Positions 34,369 through 47,656 of a stretch of 64,000 nucleotides of DNA are shown here, piece by piece. The translations under genes were made by a program, and so were the position numbers. This stretch comes from Actinorhabdospora filicis. Lineage in GTDB: Bacteria; Actinomycetota; Actinomycetes; Mycobacteriales; Micromonosporaceae. The notes below the pieces were generated by a model. It did no database searches, was not told where the DNA came from, and saw nothing but the letters and a program-made list of their open reading frames with translations. The first letter of the stretch is position 1. Each line of letters starts with the position of its first letter. The stretch spans positions 310,001-374,000 of the forward strand of contig NZ_BSTX01000001.1 of assembly GCF_030269765.1 (NCBI RefSeq), read 5' to 3'.

Positions 34369-35016
34369 TCAGGACTCGCGCGTCAGCTTCTCCAGGACGC
34401 GTTCGGTGCCGCTCGTCCAGTTCGCCTTGAGCGCCTCCACCGCGCCGGCCAGGTCCCCCGAGATGAGCCGTTCGGCGATGAGCTTGTGCTCACCGGCGGA
34501 GCGGCTGATCTCGGTCTCGTCGTCGATGACGACGTGGACGTAGCGGCGCAGGCTGGCCTTGACCGTGGTCAGCAGGTCCATCAGGCGCTCGTTGCGGCAG
34601 CCGCCGAGGAGCAGGTCGTGCCACTCGTCGTCGCGCTGCTCGATCTCGGCCTGGGAGGCCACCGACACGTCGAACTCGGTGGCCATGGTCAGCAGCTTCG
34701 GCGCGGTCCGCGCCAGGTACTCCGGGTCGGAGGACTCCAGCGCGAGCGCCTCCAGGGCGGCCACGACGGGGCAGAGTTCGCGGTACTCCTTGGGGCTGAC
34801 CGGCGCGAAGCGGAAACCCTTGCCGGGGCGGCTCTGGATGAGCCCCTCGATCTCCAGCGCGATCAGCGCCTCCCGCAAGGGCGTGCGGGACACGCCCAGG
34901 TCGGCGGCCAGGCGCGCCTCGTTGACGTCCTGCCCGGCGGGGAAGTCGCCGCGGCGCAGCCGCGCCAGGACCTCGTCCCTGATCTGGTCGCGCAGTGGTC
35001 GCCGTTCGATGGCCAT
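34369..35016 (-). CDS. GntR-family (FCD) transcriptional regulator
   Basis: The 215-residue protein has an N-terminal GntR winged helix (LRDQIRDEVLARLRRGDFPAGQDV, LGVSRTPLREALIALEIEGLI) and an all-helical FCD effector domain with metal-binding-type residues (DDEWHDLLLGGC; AGEHKLIAERLISGD). FCD regulators sense organic or sugar acids and often bind sites of the type TTGTATACAA. Such sites occur 4.8 kb away between gcvPA and the sugar ABC genes, so it probably regulates the divergent locus at its far end. It lies 27 bp downstream of the SDR gene in the same direction, so it is probably the last gene of that operon. Confidence 0.9.
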   Translation of the reverse strand: MAIERRPLRDQIRDEVLARLRRGDFPAGQDVNEARLAADLGVSRTPLREALIALEIEGLIQSRPGKGFRFAPVSPKEYRELCPVVAALEALALESSDPEYLARTAPKLLTMATEFDVSVASQAEIEQRDDEWHDLLLGGCRNERLMDLLTTVKASLRRYVHVVIDDETEISRSAGEHKLIAERLISGDLAGAVEALKANWTSGTERVLEKLTRES

Positions 35017-35043
35017 GGTGTCACCTCAATCCCCGGAGACAGA

Positions 35044-35790
35044 TCATGCCGTACCGGCGCCATCGACGGTGAGGACGGCCCCGCTGACGAAGCCGGAGGC
35101 CTCCGAGGCGAGGTAGGCGATGGACTGGGCGATGTCGCGGGGCTGCCCGATGCGCCGAAGTGGACGGTCGGCAGCCTCGGCGAGGAACGCGTCGGGCGAC
35201 TCGCCCAGCTGGCGGGCCTCCTCGGCGAGCATGGGGGTGGCGGTGTCGCCGGGGCAGACGCAGTTGACGCGGATGCCGTCGGGGCCGTGGTCGATGGCCA
35301 TGGCGCGGGTCATGTTCACCACGGCGCCCTTGGAGGCGCAGTAGGAGATGGCGCGGCCACCACCCTTGATGCCCCAGCCGGAGCCGGTGTTGACGATGCT
35401 GCCGCCACCGCGGGCGATCATGTGCGGCACGGCGTAGCGGCTCATCAGCATCACGGACTTGATGTTGACCGCCATGACCAGGTCCCAGTCGTCCTCGGTG
35501 ATGTCCAGGACGGTGGAGCGGCGGATGATCCCGGCGTTGTTGACCAGGATGTCGACGCCCCCGAAGGCCCCGGCCGCGGCGGCCACGGCGGCCTCGCAGT
35601 CGGCGGCCTTCGACACGTCGGCGGCGGCGGCGAGCCCGCCGAAGCCCTTCGCCACCTCGCGGGCGCCCTCACCGTCGAGGTCGACGACGGTGACGGACGC
35701 GCCGAGCTCGGCGAGGAGTTCGGCGGTGGCGCGGCCGATGCCGGAGGCCGCGCCGGTGACGACGGCGCTCTTGCCGCTCAGGTCGATCAT
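35044..35790 (-). CDS. Short-chain dehydrogenase/reductase
   Basis: The 248-residue classical SDR has the cofactor motif TGAASGIG, a following VVDLD that favours NAD(H), NNAG (NILVNNAGII form), the catalytic Ser in NTGSGWG and the Tyr-x-x-x-Lys in SYCASKGA. The C-terminus RIGQPRDIAQSIAYLASEASGFVSGAVLTVDGA is standard. Its ATG overlaps the stop of the AcoX-like gene (TGATG), so it is in the same operon as the glycine-decarboxylase genes. Substrate unknown; a hydroxy acid or sugar derivative is possible from the setting. Confidence 0.9.
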   Translation of the reverse strand: MIDLSGKSAVVTGAASGIGRATAELLAELGASVTVVDLDGEGAREVAKGFGGLAAAADVSKAADCEAAVAAAAGAFGGVDILVNNAGIIRRSTVLDITEDDWDLVMAVNIKSVMLMSRYAVPHMIARGGGSIVNTGSGWGIKGGGRAISYCASKGAVVNMTRAMAIDHGPDGIRVNCVCPGDTATPMLAEEARQLGESPDAFLAEAADRPLRRIGQPRDIAQSIAYLASEASGFVSGAVLTVDGAGTA

Positions 35791-36863
35791 GGTTCTCCCA
35801 ACTTGTACATGACGCGCCGGCCGCGGCCGGTCACGATCGGAAGGTAGCCGGTCAGGGACGCGTCGAGCGCGTCGTCCCCGGTGTCCACGAGCAGTGGACG
35901 CCCGCCGAGCGCGGCGAGCTTGGCCTCGCCGCACACGACGGTGACGGTGGCGCCGCGCAGCAGCGCGGGCGTGATCTGCTGGTTGCCGCGCCCGAACAGG
36001 AAGCCCTGCCCGCCGATGGGCGAGACGATGACCCGGACACCGGGCCGCCCGGCGGCCAGCCCCTCCAGCGCGGCGGCGTCGGCGTCGGCGACCAGGCAGC
36101 GCCCGCCCGACACGGCGGTCACGCCGGTGGGCGGGGTGTCGACGCCGAGGACGCGCAGGACGCCGTGAGTGGTGGTGCCGGGCCCGTAGACGTCGAGGCC
36201 GCCGGGGACGGCGTGCGCGGCGAGCTCGGCGGCGATCCCGGCGAGATCGTCGCCGCCGGTGCGCGCCGAGCCGACCTTGCCGCGCTGGACGCGCTCGCCC
36301 AGGCGCGGGACCGGCATGAGCCCGTAGAGGACGATGGCGTCGCCCTCCCGGTCGGCGACCTCGGCGGGCGCCACGTGCGCGGTCCCGGCCAGGAACGCGG
36401 CGGCGACCTCACCGGCGGCGCGCGGGTTGACCGCGTGCACCGCCGAGTGCATCTTGACCCCGGCGGGGATCCCAATGGCGGGCACGCGCCCGCCGAGGGC
36501 GTCCAGGACGTCGCGGGCGGTGCCGTCGCCGCCGGCGAACATGATCAGCCCGGCCCCGGCGGCGACGAGGGCGTCCACGGCGCGGCGGGTGTCGGCGGGG
36601 CCGGTGGTCTCCGGCCGTTCGCACACCACGCGCCCGCGCGGCCCGGCCGCGTCGGCGCCCATGTCACCGGCGACGGTGAGGATCTCGGCGTCCGGGCAAC
36701 GCGCGGCGAGCTCGGCGACCGCGAGGGCGGCGCGCGTCCCCGCGCGGGGGACGGCGCCGCGCTCACGCGCCAGGCGCTGCACCTGGGCCCCGTCGCTGCC
36801 CTTGAGGCCGACGGTCCCGCCGAGCCCCGCGACGGGGTTCACGATGAGGCCCAGGGGCGTCAC
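35787..36863 (-). CDS. ATP-NAD/AcoX kinase family protein
   Basis: The 358-residue protein resembles the AcoX/NAD-kinase-like family: LGLIVNPVAGLGG at the N-terminus, the nucleotide motif FAGGDGTARDVLDALGG, GIPAGVKMHSAVHAVNP, and FLFGRGNQQITPALLRG near the C-terminus. AcoX-type proteins are found in acetoin, amino acid and sarcosine operons, and their reaction is not firmly known. GTG 36863 is set by the GTGA overlap with gcvPB, and its stop overlaps the SDR start. It is thus tightly co-translated within a gcvPA-gcvPB-acoX-SDR unit. Confidence 0.85.
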   Translation of the reverse strand: MTPLGLIVNPVAGLGGTVGLKGSDGAQVQRLARERGAVPRAGTRAALAVAELAARCPDAEILTVAGDMGADAAGPRGRVVCERPETTGPADTRRAVDALVAAGAGLIMFAGGDGTARDVLDALGGRVPAIGIPAGVKMHSAVHAVNPRAAGEVAAAFLAGTAHVAPAEVADREGDAIVLYGLMPVPRLGERVQRGKVGSARTGGDDLAGIAAELAAHAVPGGLDVYGPGTTTHGVLRVLGVDTPPTGVTAVSGGRCLVADADAAALEGLAAGRPGVRVIVSPIGGQGFLFGRGNQQITPALLRGATVTVVCGEAKLAALGGRPLLVDTGDDALDASLTGYLPIVTGRGRRVMYKLGEP

Positions 36864-38461
36864 GACGCGTCCAGGACCTTGCGGCGGTAGGCGCGCCAGG
36901 TCACGGCCCACACGTTCGGGTCGTCGAGGGCGGCCTCGCGGTTGCGGTGGACGCTGGAGCGGTGCGGAGCGGTGCGCACGGTCTCCGGGTCGGTGCGGGC
37001 CTCCTCGGCGACGGCGCGCATGATCGCCACGTACTCGTCGAGGTCGGCCTTCGAGTAGGACTCGGTCGGCTCCAGCGTCGCCGGTTCCGGCACCAGGTAG
37101 GGGTGGTGGCTGGTCCAGTAGTGGACGCCGTAGTCGGCCGCGCGCAGCCCGATGTCCTCGGAGTGCACGCCGGTCTCCCCGGCCAGTTCCTCCCACGAGT
37201 ACCGGACCTGCTCGATGCGCCGCTTGCCCTTCGCGTAGGGCGCGGACACGCCGGGGATCTTGAGCATCTCGGTGAGCAGGTAGTTGTTGTTCAGCACCGC
37301 GATCTCGGCGACCTCGCGCAGGCCCTCGGCGCCCAGGCTCATGATCCACGAGTAGGCGCGCACGATGTTGGGCGCGACGCCCGTGTACGGGCGGACCTTG
37401 CCGATGGACTCGGGCCGGTCGTGGTCGAGGAAGTAGCGCTCGCCGTCGAACTCCACCGTCGGGGACGGCAGGAACGGCGCGAGGGCACCGGTGACGCCGC
37501 AGGCACCGGCGGCCGGGCCGCCGCAGGCGTGCGGGGTGGAGAAGGTCTTGTGCAGGTTGAAGTGGCACAGGTCGAAACCGGCGTCGCGGGCGCGGGTGAT
37601 GCCCAGGATGCCGTTGGCGTTGGCCTGGTCGTAGCAGGCGAGGCCGCCCACGGAGTGCACGACGTCGACGAACTCCTTGATCCTCGGGTTGAAGATCCCG
37701 GTGTCCTCGGGGTTGGTGATCAGCAGCGCGGCGGTGCGGTCGGAGACGGCGGCCTTGAGGGCCTCCAGGTCCGGGTAGCCGTCGGCGTCGGGGTAGAGGG
37801 TGATGACCTCGTACCCGGCGGTCTTGGCGCACGCGGCGTTGGAGGGGTGCGAGAAGATCGTGGTGATGACCTGGTCGCGGTGGCTCTCGCCCCGCGAGGC
37901 GTGGTAGGCGCGGATCATCGCCACGTTCGTCCAGATCGCCGCCGAGCCCGCGCCGGGCTGGAGGGTCACCCGGTCCATGCCGGAGATCTCGGCGAGCATC
38001 TTCTCCATCCGCCACAAGATCTCCAGGACGCCCTGGGTGGTGTCGTCGTGCTGGCCGGGGTGCAGCCGCGCGAGCTTGTGGGAGCGGATCAGCTGGTCGT
38101 TGACCTTGGGGCTGTACTTCATGGTGCAGGTGCCCTGGCCGACGTCGATGTTCAGGTCGGCGCCCAGGTTCTCCTGGGACAGGCGCAGGTAGTGGCGCAG
38201 GACGGCCTGCTGGCCCAGCTCCGGCAGCGCCGGGGGCTTCTGGCGGCGCAGCGCGGGCGGCAGGGACGCGGTGGCGTCGCCGACCGACTCGGCGATCCCG
38301 GCGTCGAGGGCGGGCGGGAGGACGCCGCGCTGCCCGGGCGTCGACTGCTCGAAGATGAGCGACTCGTCCCAGCGCGCGGCGTGGTAGCGGCGCAGCGCGG
38401 GCTTGGGCGCGACCTTCGCGTCGGCGGGATCGACGGGTCCGCTGGGGGCGTGGGCGCTCAC
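36860..38461 (-). CDS. gcvPB: Glycine dehydrogenase (decarboxylating) subunit 2
   Basis: The 533-residue protein is the PLP-binding half of split glycine decarboxylase P-protein, which decarboxylates glycine and passes aminomethyl to the lipoyl H-protein. The PLP lysine is in NLHKTFSTPH, flanked by GPAAGA; GQGTCTMKYSPK and PGAGSAA are family motifs. At 533 it is longer than most GcvPB (about 480-500) through an N-terminal extension. GTG 38461 comes from the GTGA overlap with gcvPA. No gcvT, gcvH or lpd gene lies in the window, so those partners must come from elsewhere. Confidence 0.93.
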   Translation of the reverse strand: MSAHAPSGPVDPADAKVAPKPALRRYHAARWDESLIFEQSTPGQRGVLPPALDAGIAESVGDATASLPPALRRQKPPALPELGQQAVLRHYLRLSQENLGADLNIDVGQGTCTMKYSPKVNDQLIRSHKLARLHPGQHDDTTQGVLEILWRMEKMLAEISGMDRVTLQPGAGSAAIWTNVAMIRAYHASRGESHRDQVITTIFSHPSNAACAKTAGYEVITLYPDADGYPDLEALKAAVSDRTAALLITNPEDTGIFNPRIKEFVDVVHSVGGLACYDQANANGILGITRARDAGFDLCHFNLHKTFSTPHACGGPAAGACGVTGALAPFLPSPTVEFDGERYFLDHDRPESIGKVRPYTGVAPNIVRAYSWIMSLGAEGLREVAEIAVLNNNYLLTEMLKIPGVSAPYAKGKRRIEQVRYSWEELAGETGVHSEDIGLRAADYGVHYWTSHHPYLVPEPATLEPTESYSKADLDEYVAIMRAVAEEARTDPETVRTAPHRSSVHRNREAALDDPNVWAVTWRAYRRKVLDAS

Positions 38462-39783
38462 GCGAGGATCTCCTTCAGCTCGGCGGCCAGGCGGTCGAGG
38501 TCGGCCTGGGTGTGCAGCTCGGTCACGCAGTACAGGGCCGACTCGCCCAGCTCGGGGAAGGTCTTCGACAGGACCACGCCGCCGTGGATGCCGCGGTCGC
38601 GCAGGGCGTCGTCCACCTCGGCGGCGGTCTTGCCGGTGTAGCGGACGGCGAACTCCTTCAGGTGCGGCACACCGGCGTCGAGGACCTCGATCCCCGGCAC
38701 GGAGGCAAGGGCGTCCATGAGGTAGCGGCAGCGGGCCATCAGGCCCTCGCCCAGCTCGGCCATGCCCGCCGGTCCCATCAGGGACAGGTACACCCCGGCG
38801 GTGATGCCCCACAGGGCCGCGGCGGTGCCCACCCATTCCTTCCCTTCCTCGCGCAGCGCGAAGGAGGTCCGGTCGTAGTAGACGTCGCCGAAGCCGTACT
38901 CGCCCTCGACCGCGGTGGGCACGATGCCGAAGAGGCGGGAGGGGAACTCCTGGACGAAGCGCTGCTCGTCGCGGGTGGCGATGTACCCGGCGTGCCCTCC
39001 GCCGAAGTGCGGGTGGATGCCCAGGGGCTGGATGTCGCCGCAGACGATGTCGGCGCCGAAGGACGACGGAGGTGCCAGGACCCCGAGCCCGATCGGGTCG
39101 CAGCCGACCACCGCGACCGCTCCGGCGGCGTGCGCGGCGGCCACGTACTCGGGCGTCTTCGGGTCCACTACGCCGAGGTAGGTCGGGTAGGCGGTGTAGA
39201 CGGCGGCGAGGTCGTCGCCCTCCAGGGGCCCGCCGATGGTCATCGCGCCGCGCAGGTAGTCGTCCAGCTTGGAGCGCAGGGCGGGGTCGATCGGGGTCGC
39301 CAGGGCCACGCGGGTGCGCCCGGTGACGCGCCCGGCCATCCGCAGCGCGGTGGCCACGGCCTGGAAGCCGTCGTAGGTCGGGACGTTCACCACGTCCATC
39401 TCCAGCAGCTCGCCCATGAGGCCCTGGTACTCCCACAGCGCCTGGAAGCGGCCGTGGTCCTCGTAGGGCTCACCGGCGTAGGCGGTGAGGAACTCGCTGC
39501 GGGAGTTCACCTCGTCGCACACGGCGGGGACGTGGTGGGCGTAGGAGCCGCCGCCCAGGAAGCTCAGGGCGTCGCGGGTGCTGGTGTTGCGGTCGAGGAG
39601 GCCCTCCACGTGGCGCACCAGGTCGGCCTCGCCGCGCATGGGCGCGGGCAGGTCCAGCGGGCGGCGCAGCCGCAGCGACTCGGGAATGTCGGCGTAGAAC
39701 TCCTCGATGTCCGCGGCTCCCACGGCGGCCAGCATCTCGGCCTTCACCCGGGGCGCGGAGTTCGGGATATATGGGTGCTCCAC
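38458..39783 (-). CDS. gcvPA: Glycine dehydrogenase (decarboxylating) subunit 1
   Basis: The 441-residue protein is the N-terminal half of the split P-protein. It opens with the typical YIPN element, then SFLGGGSYAHHVPAVCDEVNSRSEFLTAYAGEPYE and NVPTYDGFQAVATALRMAGR. With GcvPB it forms the active heterotetramer. GTG 39783 is chosen because it places YIPN near the N-terminus and has GAGGAGG just upstream; GTG 39795 is possible. The gene is first of a minus-strand operon and faces the sugar ABC operon across a shared promoter region with two GntR-type sites. Confidence 0.93.
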   Translation of the reverse strand: MEHPYIPNSAPRVKAEMLAAVGAADIEEFYADIPESLRLRRPLDLPAPMRGEADLVRHVEGLLDRNTSTRDALSFLGGGSYAHHVPAVCDEVNSRSEFLTAYAGEPYEDHGRFQALWEYQGLMGELLEMDVVNVPTYDGFQAVATALRMAGRVTGRTRVALATPIDPALRSKLDDYLRGAMTIGGPLEGDDLAAVYTAYPTYLGVVDPKTPEYVAAAHAAGAVAVVGCDPIGLGVLAPPSSFGADIVCGDIQPLGIHPHFGGGHAGYIATRDEQRFVQEFPSRLFGIVPTAVEGEYGFGDVYYDRTSFALREEGKEWVGTAAALWGITAGVYLSLMGPAGMAELGEGLMARCRYLMDALASVPGIEVLDAGVPHLKEFAVRYTGKTAAEVDDALRDRGIHGGVVLSKTFPELGESALYCVTELHTQADLDRLAAELKEILA

Positions 39784-39802
39784 GGTCCTCCTCACGTACT
39801 GA

Positions 39803-39871
39803 ATTTTGTATACAGCATACGGAACCCTTGACCTGAAGGAAAGACTGGGTTCAATATTTTGTATTCAGAAT
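39803..39871. promoter_or_regulatory. Divergent promoter region with twin GntR/FCD-like operators
   Basis: ATTTTGTATACAGCAT (39803-39818) and ATTTTGTATTCAGAAT (39856-39871) agree at 14 of 16 positions and start 53 bp apart, five helical turns. TTGACC (39828-39833) and CAATAT (39852-39857), 18 bp apart, form a promoter for the ABC genes, with the second site over the start region. The first site contains the perfect palindrome TGTATACA and lies at the likely gcvPA promoter. One regulator could hold both operons, perhaps by looping. Confidence 0.7.
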
Positions 39872-39889
39872 CCAAGCGAGGAGACACAC

Positions 39890-41233
39890 ATGCTCCACCA
39901 CACCCCACCGCGTTCCAACGGGCTCGCGCGCCGCGCGATCCTCGCGGCCGCCGCCGGAGCGCTCGCCCTGACCGTCGTGGCGGGCTGCGGCTCGTCGAAG
40001 CCGGACGCGGGCCCGGCCAAGGACGTGGCCGCCGACAAGCTGTCCGGCACCGTCACCGTCTGGTCCTGGGACGTGGCCGCCACCGCGCTGACGCGCCTGG
40101 CCGCCGACTTCCACGCCAAGTACCCCAACGTCACCGTCGAGGTCACCGACATCGGCTACGACAACGCGGTGGACAAGATCCCGGTCGGCCTGAAGTCCGG
40201 CAGCGGCCTGCCCGACCTGATCACCCTGGAGACCCAGCAGGTCCAGAACTACGCGGGCAAGTTCCCCAAGGGCTTCGCCGACCTGACCGACGCCGCCGCG
40301 GCCTTCAAGGCCGACATGGACCCGTCCAAGTGGGCCGCCTCCAGCGACGAGAACGGCCGCCTGATGTCCATGCCGTGGGACTCCGGCACCGCCGGGCTGT
40401 TCTACCGCACCGACTACTTCCAGAAGGCCGGGGTCGACCCCGCGACCATCCAGACCTGGGACGACCTGATCGCGGCCGGGACCAAGGTCAAGGAGGCCAC
40501 CGGCGCCGAACTGATGGTCGGCGACCTGACCGACAGCGCGGCCCTCGTCCCGATGATCATGCAGCAGCAGGGCGCGGGCTACTTCACCGCCGACGGCAAG
40601 GTCAACCTGGACTCCCCCGCCGCGCACACCGCCCTGGACATCGTCAAGCGCATGAACGACGCCGGGCTCATCCACAACGAGACCGGCTGGGACGCCCTCG
40701 TCCGCGCCAACAAGGAGGGCAAGGTCGCCACCGAGGCCAGCGGCGTCTGGTGGTCGGGCACCCTCACCACCGAGATGCCCGAGCTGGCCGGGAAGTTCGC
40801 GGCCATGCCGCTGCCCGCCGTCACCGCCGGCGGCGCGCGCACCGCCGCCAACGGCGGCTCCGGCCTGGCGATCCCCGCGCAGGCCAAGAACCCCGACGCG
40901 GCCTGGGCGTTCATGAAGTTCGCGCTCACCCAGACCGACACCCAGGCCTCGATGATGAAGAACGAGGGCCTCTTCCCCGCCTACCTGCCCGCTCTGAAGG
41001 ACCCCTACTTCAGCCAGAAGCAGGACTACTTCGGCGGCCAGGAGATCTACACGATGTTCAGCGAGCAGACCGCCAAGATCCCCGCCATCACCTACACCGA
41101 CGACTACTCCGCGGCCGCCGACGCCATGAAGGGCGTCGTCTCGGCGGTCGTGCTCAACGGCAAGGACGCCGCCGCCGAGCTCAAGTCCGCCGCCGACCGG
41201 CTCGCGGAGACGACGAAACGGGCCAAGGCGTGA
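39890..41233 (+). CDS. Carbohydrate ABC transporter substrate-binding lipoprotein
   Basis: The 447-residue protein is a family 1 extracellular solute-binding protein. It has a lipoprotein signal peptide (RRAILAAAAGALALTVVAGC, lipobox VAGC, Cys near residue 33) and a mature domain with TVTVWSWDVAATALTRLAADFHAKYPNV, MSMPWDSGTAGLFYRTD and the C-terminal SBP_bac_1 pattern. It delivers sugar, probably an oligosaccharide, to the two permeases encoded next (4-bp overlap). No ATPase is encoded here, so a shared MsiK-type ATPase is likely, as in other actinomycetes. ATG 39890 follows CGAGGAG. Confidence 0.93.
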   Translation: MLHHTPPRSNGLARRAILAAAAGALALTVVAGCGSSKPDAGPAKDVAADKLSGTVTVWSWDVAATALTRLAADFHAKYPNVTVEVTDIGYDNAVDKIPVGLKSGSGLPDLITLETQQVQNYAGKFPKGFADLTDAAAAFKADMDPSKWAASSDENGRLMSMPWDSGTAGLFYRTDYFQKAGVDPATIQTWDDLIAAGTKVKEATGAELMVGDLTDSAALVPMIMQQQGAGYFTADGKVNLDSPAAHTALDIVKRMNDAGLIHNETGWDALVRANKEGKVATEASGVWWSGTLTTEMPELAGKFAAMPLPAVTAGGARTAANGGSGLAIPAQAKNPDAAWAFMKFALTQTDTQASMMKNEGLFPAYLPALKDPYFSQKQDYFGGQEIYTMFSEQTAKIPAITYTDDYSAAADAMKGVVSAVVLNGKDAAAELKSAADRLAETTKRAKA

Positions 41234-42108
41234 CCTCACCGACCATGGGCCTGCGAAAGTCCCGCCTCACGGCGTGGATCTTCGTGGGCCCGGCGATCGC
41301 GCTCTTCGCCGTCTTCTTCGCCTACCCACTCGTCGCCAGCCTGGTACAGAGCTTCCAGACCGACGACCGGGGCGAGACGGTGTGGGCCGGTTTCGACAAC
41401 TACTCCCGCCTCTTCGGCGACGAGCTGTTCGGGAAGTCCCTGATCAACACCGGGCTGATCCTGATCGTCCAGGTGCCGGTCATGACCGTCCTGGCGCTCA
41501 TCGTCGCCCAGATCCTCAACCAGTCCTGGCTCAAGCTGCGCTCGGGCTACCGGATCGCCTACTTCCTGCCCGCCGTCACCACCCTGGTCGCCTACGCGAT
41601 CGTGTTCCGGGTGCTGCTGCGGGCCGACAACGGCGTCATGAACCACCTGCTCGGCTACCTGGGCGTGGCCCCCATCGACTGGCTGCACGACCCGTTCTGG
41701 GCGAAGGTCGCGCTCATCGCGTCCATCACCTGGCGCTGGACCGGCTACAACATGGTCATCATCCTGGCCGGGCTCCAGTCGATCCCCAAGGAGCAGTACG
41801 AGGCGGCGTCGGTGGACGGCGCGGGCGCGCTCACCACCTACGTCAAGGTGATCGTCCCGCAGCTGCGGCCGGTGATCCTGTTCTGCCTGATCACCTCCAC
41901 CATCGGCACGCTCCAGCTGTTCGACGAGCCGTACCTGCTCACCCAGGGCGGGCCGGACAACGCCACGCTCACCCCGCTGGTGCACCTGTACAAGATCGGC
42001 TTCGAGCAGCTCGACTTCGGCTACGCCTCGGCGATCGCGTGGGCGGTGGTGGCCATCATCGGCGTCCTGTCCTTCGTCCAGTTCAAGTTCCTGGGGAGGC
42101 GCGAGTGA
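41230..42108 (+). CDS. Sugar ABC transporter permease 1 (MalF-like)
   Basis: The 292-residue membrane protein has six helices and the MalF-type binding-protein-dependent transport motif EAASVDGAGALTTYVKVIVPQLRP that docks the ATPase. RLTAWIFVGPAIALFAVFFAYPLV is the usual first helix. GTG 41230 overlaps the SBP stop and its own stop overlaps the second permease start, so all three are made in step. Confidence 0.93.
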   Translation: MTSPTMGLRKSRLTAWIFVGPAIALFAVFFAYPLVASLVQSFQTDDRGETVWAGFDNYSRLFGDELFGKSLINTGLILIVQVPVMTVLALIVAQILNQSWLKLRSGYRIAYFLPAVTTLVAYAIVFRVLLRADNGVMNHLLGYLGVAPIDWLHDPFWAKVALIASITWRWTGYNMVIILAGLQSIPKEQYEAASVDGAGALTTYVKVIVPQLRPVILFCLITSTIGTLQLFDEPYLLTQGGPDNATLTPLVHLYKIGFEQLDFGYASAIAWAVVAIIGVLSFVQFKFLGRRE

Positions 42109-42911
42109 AACGCCTGCTCCACCTGCCGCTCATCGTGGGCGCGGTGATCAGCCTCTTCCCGTTCTACTGGATGATCATCGCCGCCACCCACAAGACCGAG
42201 GACCTGTTCACGTCGTCCCCGCCGCTGCTCCCCGGCGGCGAGCTGCTGAACAACCTCAGGCGCCTCGAAGAGAGCATCGGCTTCACCCAGGTCACGCTGA
42301 ACACCGTCGGCGTCTCGCTGGTCTACACCGTCCTCAGCTCACTGCTGTCGGCGATGTGCGGCTACGGCCTGGCGAAGTTCCGCTTCAAGGGACGCGGCTT
42401 CTTCCTCGCGGTCATCCTGGCCACGATGATGATCCCGTTCCAGGTCCTGCTGGTGCCGCTGTTCGAGATGATGGCGTCCTTCGGCTGGATCGACACCTAC
42501 CAGGCGGTGATCATCCCGTTCCTGGCCAACGCCTTCGGCATCTTCCTGATGCGCCAGGCGTTCCTGGACTTCCCCCAGGAGCTCATCGAGGCCGGGCGCA
42601 TCGACGGCTGCGGCGAGACCCGGATCTTCTACCGCATCGTGCTGCCGGCGGCCAAGCCGCAGCTGGCGGCGGTGGTGATCTTCACCTTCATCGGGCAGTG
42701 GGGCGCGTTCCTGTGGCCGCTGCTCATGCTGAACACCGAGGACAAGTACACGATCCCGGTCGCGCTGTCGACCATGGTCGGGCTGTCGAAGGTGGACTAC
42801 TCCGGGCTCATGCTCGGCTCCTTCGCGGCCACGCTGCCGATCATGGCGGTGTTCCTGTTCTTCCAGCGGCAATTCGTGTCCGGGCTGCTCGGCGGCTCGG
42901 TGAAAGGTTGA
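42105..42911 (+). CDS. Sugar ABC transporter permease 2 (MalG-like)
   Basis: The 268-residue membrane protein has six helices and the EAA loop EAGRIDGCGETRIFYRIVLPAAKP. FPFYWMIIAATHKTEDLF is the family N-terminal signature. GTG 42105 overlaps the preceding stop. It pairs with the MalF-like permease. Five bases separate it from the GH42 gene, so uptake and hydrolysis are made together. Confidence 0.93.
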   Translation: MKRLLHLPLIVGAVISLFPFYWMIIAATHKTEDLFTSSPPLLPGGELLNNLRRLEESIGFTQVTLNTVGVSLVYTVLSSLLSAMCGYGLAKFRFKGRGFFLAVILATMMIPFQVLLVPLFEMMASFGWIDTYQAVIIPFLANAFGIFLMRQAFLDFPQELIEAGRIDGCGETRIFYRIVLPAAKPQLAAVVIFTFIGQWGAFLWPLLMLNTEDKYTIPVALSTMVGLSKVDYSGLMLGSFAATLPIMAVFLFFQRQFVSGLLGGSVKG

Positions 42912-42916
42912 CCCAC

Positions 42917-47081
<4,165 letters not shown>

Positions 47082-47088
47082 GCCCGGC

Positions 47089-47118
47089 GGCCGGGGGCGG
47101 GTTCGCCCGCCCCCGGCC
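47089..47118. terminator. Bidirectional terminator, 13-bp perfect stem
   Basis: GGCCGGGGGCGGG (47089-47101) and CCCGCCCCCGGCC (47106-47118) flank a TTCG tetraloop. It sits between convergent genes ending at 47081 and 47122 and should serve both. Confidence 0.85.
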
Positions 47119-47121
47119 GTC

Positions 47122-47610
47122 CTAGCGCGGCGGCCCGGCGGCGAAGTACGCCGCCGAGGCCGCCGGGAGCAGCAGGATCACCGCGAGGGCGGCGAGGGGG
47201 ACGGCCAGGCCCGCCGCCACCACCGACCAGAGGGCTCCCCTCCCGGGGGTGGTCTGTGAGGTGGCCACGAGGATCGAGGCCGGGGTCTTGAGCGCGGTCA
47301 GCAGCGGCACCACCATCAGCGTCGCCTGACGCGAGGCGGGACGGCCGACGCGCAGCCCGGCCACGATGTAGATCAGGAACACGAAGTACAGGAGGCCGAG
47401 ACCGGCGTCGAAGAGGCGCAGGACGCCGAGCAGGTCGGGGTCGGTGACCGGGCCGGTGCCGGTGGGCGGTCCTTTCACCAGGAACGCGTTCGCCGCCGCG
47501 AAGGCGGCCATCACCAGGCCGGTGAAGACCATCGCGGCGGTGACCGTCCCGGGGCGTCGGGGGCGGACTAAGGGCTGTTGGGGCTGATACGGCTGCTGGT
47601 AAGGGTTCAT
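47122..47610 (-). CDS. Small four-helix membrane protein, unknown function
   Basis: The 162-residue protein has a Gln/Pro/Tyr-rich cytoplasmic head (NPYQQPYQPQQP) followed by four hydrophobic segments (TVTAAMVFTGLVMAAFAAANAF; LGLLYFVFLIYIVAGL; ATLMVVPLLTALKTPASIL; LWSVVAAGLAVPLAALAVILLL). Such heads are common in actinobacterial membrane proteins of unknown role. It is the only gene between the terminator and the DyP gene, on the same strand as the latter. I do not recognise a named family. Confidence 0.75.
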   Translation of the reverse strand: MNPYQQPYQPQQPLVRPRRPGTVTAAMVFTGLVMAAFAAANAFLVKGPPTGTGPVTDPDLLGVLRLFDAGLGLLYFVFLIYIVAGLRVGRPASRQATLMVVPLLTALKTPASILVATSQTTPGRGALWSVVAAGLAVPLAALAVILLLPAASAAYFAAGPPR

Positions 47611-47656
47611 GCGGGCTCCCCATCTAGGCTGCCGCCGATGATAGGAAGCCCGCGCA

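Noticed and set aside
47122..47610. Component of the EfeUOB iron system next to the DyP gene
   Set aside because: Four hydrophobic helices with a Gln/Pro-rich head; no REGLE motifs of EfeU.
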